Made by a program: the position numbers and the translations under genes
The notes under the pieces: generated by a model
Database searches by the model: none
The model's input: the letters and a program-made list of their open reading frames with translations, nothing else
What the model was told of the DNA's origin: nothing
Shown here: piece by piece, positions 60,381 to 64,000 of the stretch
Layout of the letters: each line of letters starts with the position of its first letter
Position numbering within the stretch: position 1 is the stretch's first letter
Origin: Dipteronia dyeriana
Lineage: Eukaryota; Streptophyta; Magnoliopsida; Sapindales; Sapindaceae
Assembly (NCBI GenBank): GCA_032871835.1
Contig: CM065297.1
Coordinates: 22,449,098-22,513,097, forward strand
DNA: 64,000 nucleotides
Direction: 5' to 3'

Positions 60381-61736
60381 TAGTGAGAAATATACATAAG
60401 ATTGAGGTGTCCAAAATTTAAAATATGTTTCAATATGACTGTCGCCCCTTACCTTTAGTTTAGTTGATTTCAGTTTCAAAGATTTCCATCCTACAACCAC
60501 AATTTTACTTTCATGTAAGTAATTAGTGTGAATAGATTGTATATATATTCTAAGACCTAGAACTAGCTTTAAAGTACCATACCTCCTTGTGGGAATGAAA
60601 CGTACTTGCTGTTACGCGATCGACAAATGATCTGTGCACTTGCGGATAAACAAACATGCTCATATATTTTAGAACTGTTTTAGGTGTGTCAATATAGCAT
60701 GGTCATGCATATACCAACTTTCTGAATTACTAAGCGTATGGTCTAGGTTCAAATGGAATGGGCAACCATATCTAAGCCTTAACCTCATACATAAACAAAC
60801 TCACACACCCATATCCCTTGAGGTCACAATAAAACATGAGTGATAGAGTATAAAAATTAAAACAATAATTGAGACTAACATTAAATTGAGTTAAGAAAAG
60901 TAGACTAATTAATTACAAAGAGTAGTCCAATATGGTTACATCAATCCCTTAGATAAAGGTTTAGTTACACATCAATAGAGAAAATAAAGACAAGGAAAAG
61001 TTGTAGAGAAAACCCATACTGGTCATGTGAGCTCCCTAGTCTTGATGTTCTTCTTCTTCTTGCCTCCCATGTTTCCCAAGGATGGATCGTTGATGGATAG
61101 AAAGGGAAATATATGAAAGGGTAAAAATGTAAGAAAGGCTATTGGGTCTGGAAATCCTCATGCGGTTAGTTGCTTAGGTCATAAAACGAAGAAAGGTATT
61201 TATATGGATTCCAGAAAGGGTAAAAATCTTCCTAGAAATTTGAGCTGATGGACTCTCGTAGCCTTGACTGTCGCGGACAGTCAAGAAAGCACTTCAACCG
61301 TGACAATGCTTGATCTCCATTTTCACATGACAAATCAGCGACAACAACAATGACACTTTAGATGTGACAGTTCTTGTCGCTTGGTATGATGCGGTAGTCC
61401 AAGACGAAGCTTCGACCGTGACATTTCTTCCTTCAGTTTGCCGTGCCCTTTCCCCCTTGCAACATCAGTGACACTTTGATCTTGAGAGTTGATGTCGCCA
61501 GGTTATCGCGATGGGCTAAGATGGCACTTCAACCGTGACAAACCTTCTTCAAGAGTCCAGCTTCCAAATTTTGCACTTTAGCCCCAATTTCTTTTTTTTT
61601 TCACCAAAAATGCCCCTGCTAACTAACAAACCTGCAAAGACCTCATTCGAGCCATTAAACACTCGATTTTTCCTAAGAATTGAGCAAGAACTTGGGAAAT
61701 AGGGACCAAAAATCTAGTATTGACATGACTCGATTA

Positions 61737-62760
61737 GTTAGATTAGTTAGATTAGTTAGGTCCTTCACTAAATATTAGGTTTAATTAGATTAAATCCCTA
61801 GTATAATTGAACCAAATAATGTGATTAGTTTTAATGGTTAAAACTTGGTAAATTACATTAAATAATTCTAGTTTTAGTAAAATCGTTTACACAGATTATA
61901 ATTTGAATAATGAACTAGATTTTTTAATTAGCTGAAAATTGGATTAGTTTATTTGTTATTAGAATAAGATTCTAATAATTTGTTATATATACCCTAGACA
62001 TTTAAATTTAAAATAGCTACTTAATCTTAGTAATATCTAGGCGCATTAATAATTGAAAACCCTAATTCTAAAATAGTAAGTAGGAGAGGGATATATGATA
62101 TTATATCCCGCAGTCTCCATCATTAGTTCAACACTATGAGATTCAAGTAGGGTCTTGAGACGACTTTGTTTTCACCCTCCCTAAGGAGGATCTCCATGAC
62201 AATCAATACCAAGGTTGACTTTCTAACAAATAGGATTTCTGAGTGTATTTTGGGATTGACCAACCCCAAGGCGGCAATTCTCAAGTTAAGTTTAAGAGAT
62301 AAAAAATGATGGGTTACACTCACAAGGTTTTAATAAAATTGATTAATTATAAACCTGACTGAAATATACGATGGTTGAATGATAGATGAATAACAGTTAT
62401 TCTAGTATATCATTTGATTGAGAATGTCTGGATCCAACATGCAAGAGTTTTACCGACCTTAAGGCGACACTTGCTTTTGGTATGTTAGATTGTCATGGCG
62501 TAGAAAAAGTTTTTTTTTAGGAATTGTTTTGTTCATTAAATATGTTCATACACCATGTTTCATTTTATGGCAAACATTAACTTATGAATTAAATGTATGA
62601 TTGAATGAATTCTTTATTTATGTTTTTTCAGCAATGTCTTCTACACTTTTAGAAATCCTTGCTAATGATAAATTAACCTAAGAAAATTACACGAAATAGA
62701 AACATCATATTAATACAATTTTGGTCACCCAAAACCTAAAGTTTTTACTTACGGATATCG
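61737..62760. other. Untranslated Tat sequence, second copy
   Basis: Collinear with 10798-11819 of the first copy, including the GC-richer block at 62100-62300. The imperfect repeat gttagatta is extended here by one unit. No protein was recognised. Confidence 0.5.
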
Positions 62761-64000
62761 GTTGCTCCTGTATCTAGGTCTTCTCTACCTCTCAGTTTGA
62801 GTAACTCTAGTGCCGACCTCATTTCCATGCTTTGCATTGTGTCAGCTGGCAAAGGGTACATCGGTGATGGCTATTTGAGGGAGCCTAGAGCTGCTAGTAT
62901 CTTTGAGCGGAATTGCATGATCTTCAATAATGGAGTTTTTATAAGTGTCTTCTACTTTTATCTTTCACTTGTATGCACCAATAGTCTTACTTTTCCTTCT
63001 TTCTTTTTGTCAAGCGGTGGAGGAGTTGACCCGGGCCTTGTCTGATCAGAAGAAACAAGATATGGAGATATCCCGATTGAATAAGGTCTTTACAAAAAAG
63101 AATGATGCTCTCAAGTCTTCCTCAATTAGTGCATCCAAGGTCAGACAATACGAGGAGAAGCTAAAGAATCATACTGCAATTGAGGTTACTCTGAGGAAGA
63201 CTATTTCCAATGTTCAGAGTAGCGCTTCCGCAGTTGAGACGACTCTTAGAGAGCTCACCATAAGGAATGTTGAGCTAGAGAAGAGGGTTGCGAGGGCAGA
63301 GTTGCGAGGCACTGACCTCGAATCGAGGGTCATCATGGCTAAAATAGCAGCGGATAAACTCAAAGAGGAGGCTTGGATCACCCGAGACACCCTTACCTCT
63401 ACTCAGCCAGTCATACTTGAGTCGCAACAGGCATCTGAGAAGGCTCGAATTCATTATGATCATCTAGCAAAAGATATGGACTAGCAACATGTCAGCATGG
63501 ACGTGCTCTTCCAAGAGGCCAGGTCAGTCATTGAAGTCCAAAATATGGACCTTTATAAAAAGTCTCCAAAATTTAAGGCTTTTATGCTAAGGGAGTTCGA
63601 GAGAAGGCTAGCTACCGCTTGGATTTTCTTCAGTGGTAAGGAGCGATCTTCTGGGGAGGCTCGTAGAAAATGGAATAGAACTATCAGGAAGTACAAGGAC
63701 GAGTCTCTGGAAGCCATAAAGAACCAATGGATCAGGTGGAAGGCTTATTCTAGATCAATCGAGAAAGATCCCCACCCCATGCACTTGGAGCTTCCTTCAA
63801 AGTCCTACCTGGTAGCTTTCCATGCTGAAGAGGAGAGTGGCGCCCTGACGAATGAGCCTAATGTTGGTCCCTTAGCTGATACAAATTAGTCCCTCTTCAT
63901 GGACAATTACCCGGAAGACGATATCAGCTGGCCAGATTTTGTAGATTTGACCAAGGGATTTTGAGGCGATGATATTCATCCTGGTGGATCCGAGCCTGGA
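62761..64000 (+). pseudogene. Antisense ORF of a Tat-type element, copy 2 (runs off the window)
   Basis: Fuller copy of the gene at 11820-12729. Exon 2 is open from about 63015 to 63483 and reads as a coiled coil: RALSDQKKQDMEISRLNK, SKVRQYEEKLKNHTAIEV, VELEKRVARAELRGTDLE. After a TAG at 63482-63484 it continues with FKAFMLREFERRLATAWIFF and an acidic tail. The intron donor, GTAAGT in copy 1, is ATAAGT here (62941-62946) and the acceptor CAG is CAA, so normal splicing is lost. Another TAG follows at about 63887 and the gene continues beyond 64000. Position and strand relative to Tat pol suggest the antisense ORF known in Tat-lineage elements, whose function is not established. Confidence 0.65.

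Larger units (their letters stand above)
53767..60446 (-). mobile_element. L1-type LINE, near full length
   Basis: The 6.68-kb insert ends in an A tail on the minus strand (T run 53768-53778) and is flanked by CCTTACC at 53760-53766 and 60447-60453; copy 1 has one CCTTACC at the empty site near 9510. It contains ORF1 (DUF4283-like and zinc knuckle), ORF2 (endonuclease, RT, RNase H) and a 5' region with tandem units. All ORFs are broken by frameshifts and stops. It is the youngest nesting level together with the MITE. Confidence 0.9.
51881..60691 (+). mobile_element. Family D solo LTR, copy 2, with MITE and LINE inside
   Basis: Starts TGATAGCATTATTTT (51881) and ends TAGGTGTGTCA (60691), flanked by ATGTA (51876-51880) and ATATA (60692-60696), i.e. 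the same duplication as in copy 1 with one change. After removing the 609-bp MITE and the 6.68-kb LINE with their duplications it is about 1.5 kb, like copy 1. Its TATA box and ACGT elements lie at 52576-52585 and 52170-52177. Confidence 0.8.
51460..61736 (-). mobile_element. 5' LTR of Athila-like element, copy 2 (multiply interrupted)
   Basis: The LTR runs from TGATGCAGTATT (51460) to CTCGATTA (61736; the final CA has become TA). It is interrupted by the family D solo LTR (51881-60691), which contains a MITE and a LINE. The flank from 61737, GTTAGATTAGTTAG, is the same Tat sequence that flanks copy 1 at 10798. This is the main evidence that the two loci are duplicates. Confidence 0.75.

Overview
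This window is plant nuclear DNA, most likely from a dicot, and it looks like transposon-rich heterochromatin such as a pericentromere. I see no intact host gene, no tRNA or rRNA gene and no CRISPR array. Everything I can identify is a retrotransposon, a DNA-transposon relic or a simple repeat. Nearly all coding remnants carry stops and frameshifts, often of the type C to T or G to A. The species is not determinable by eye.

Layout. 1-1823: AT-rich sequence without a gene. 1824-2329: fragment of a Copia LTR (family A, starts TGTTG). 2330-10797: copy 1 of an Athila-like Ty3/gypsy element on the minus strand, comprising an ORF3-like gene, a coiled-coil/zinc-knuckle region, protease, gag, a tRNA-Asp type PBS and the 5' LTR. 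A plus-strand solo LTR (family D) sits inside that LTR. 10798-23163: a minus-strand Tat-type Ty3/gypsy element with a plus-strand antisense ORF at 11.8-12.7 kb, integrase, RNase H, RT, protease and gag. It is split by a Copia family B solo LTR (17608-21021), which itself holds a Copia family A solo LTR (19324-20690). 23164-33972: a Copia family B element on the minus strand with two LTRs, split by a family C solo LTR. 34390-39604: a decayed plus-strand Copia family A element, split by a gypsy-type LTR. 39895-61736: copy 2 of the Athila-like element, carrying its own later insertions: a truncated family B LTR with a family C solo LTR inside it, a 609-bp hAT-like MITE, and a 6.7-kb L1-type LINE. 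61737-64000: a second copy of the Tat antisense ORF region, running off the window.

How the parts relate. The Athila-like element is joined to the Tat sequence at the same point in both copies (10797/10798 and 61736/61737), and both contain the family D solo LTR at the same site. This points to duplication of one locus, about 51 kb apart here, followed by separate insertions and losses. Target-site duplications fix several insertions exactly: ATATA, GATTT, AATAT, GAGTA, CTTTCCA and CCTTACC. They give a readable order of events down to four levels of nesting.

The most interesting points are: the absence of a recognisable RT/integrase in the Athila-like copies, with a coiled-coil plus CCHC region there instead; ~183-bp tandem units upstream of the LINE ORF1, resembling promoter monomers; a mosaic pattern of divergence between the two LTRs of the Copia B element, suggesting gene conversion; and a dispersed nested palindrome built on TGTCGCGGTC. 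I found no convincing new defence, regulatory or biosynthetic system.
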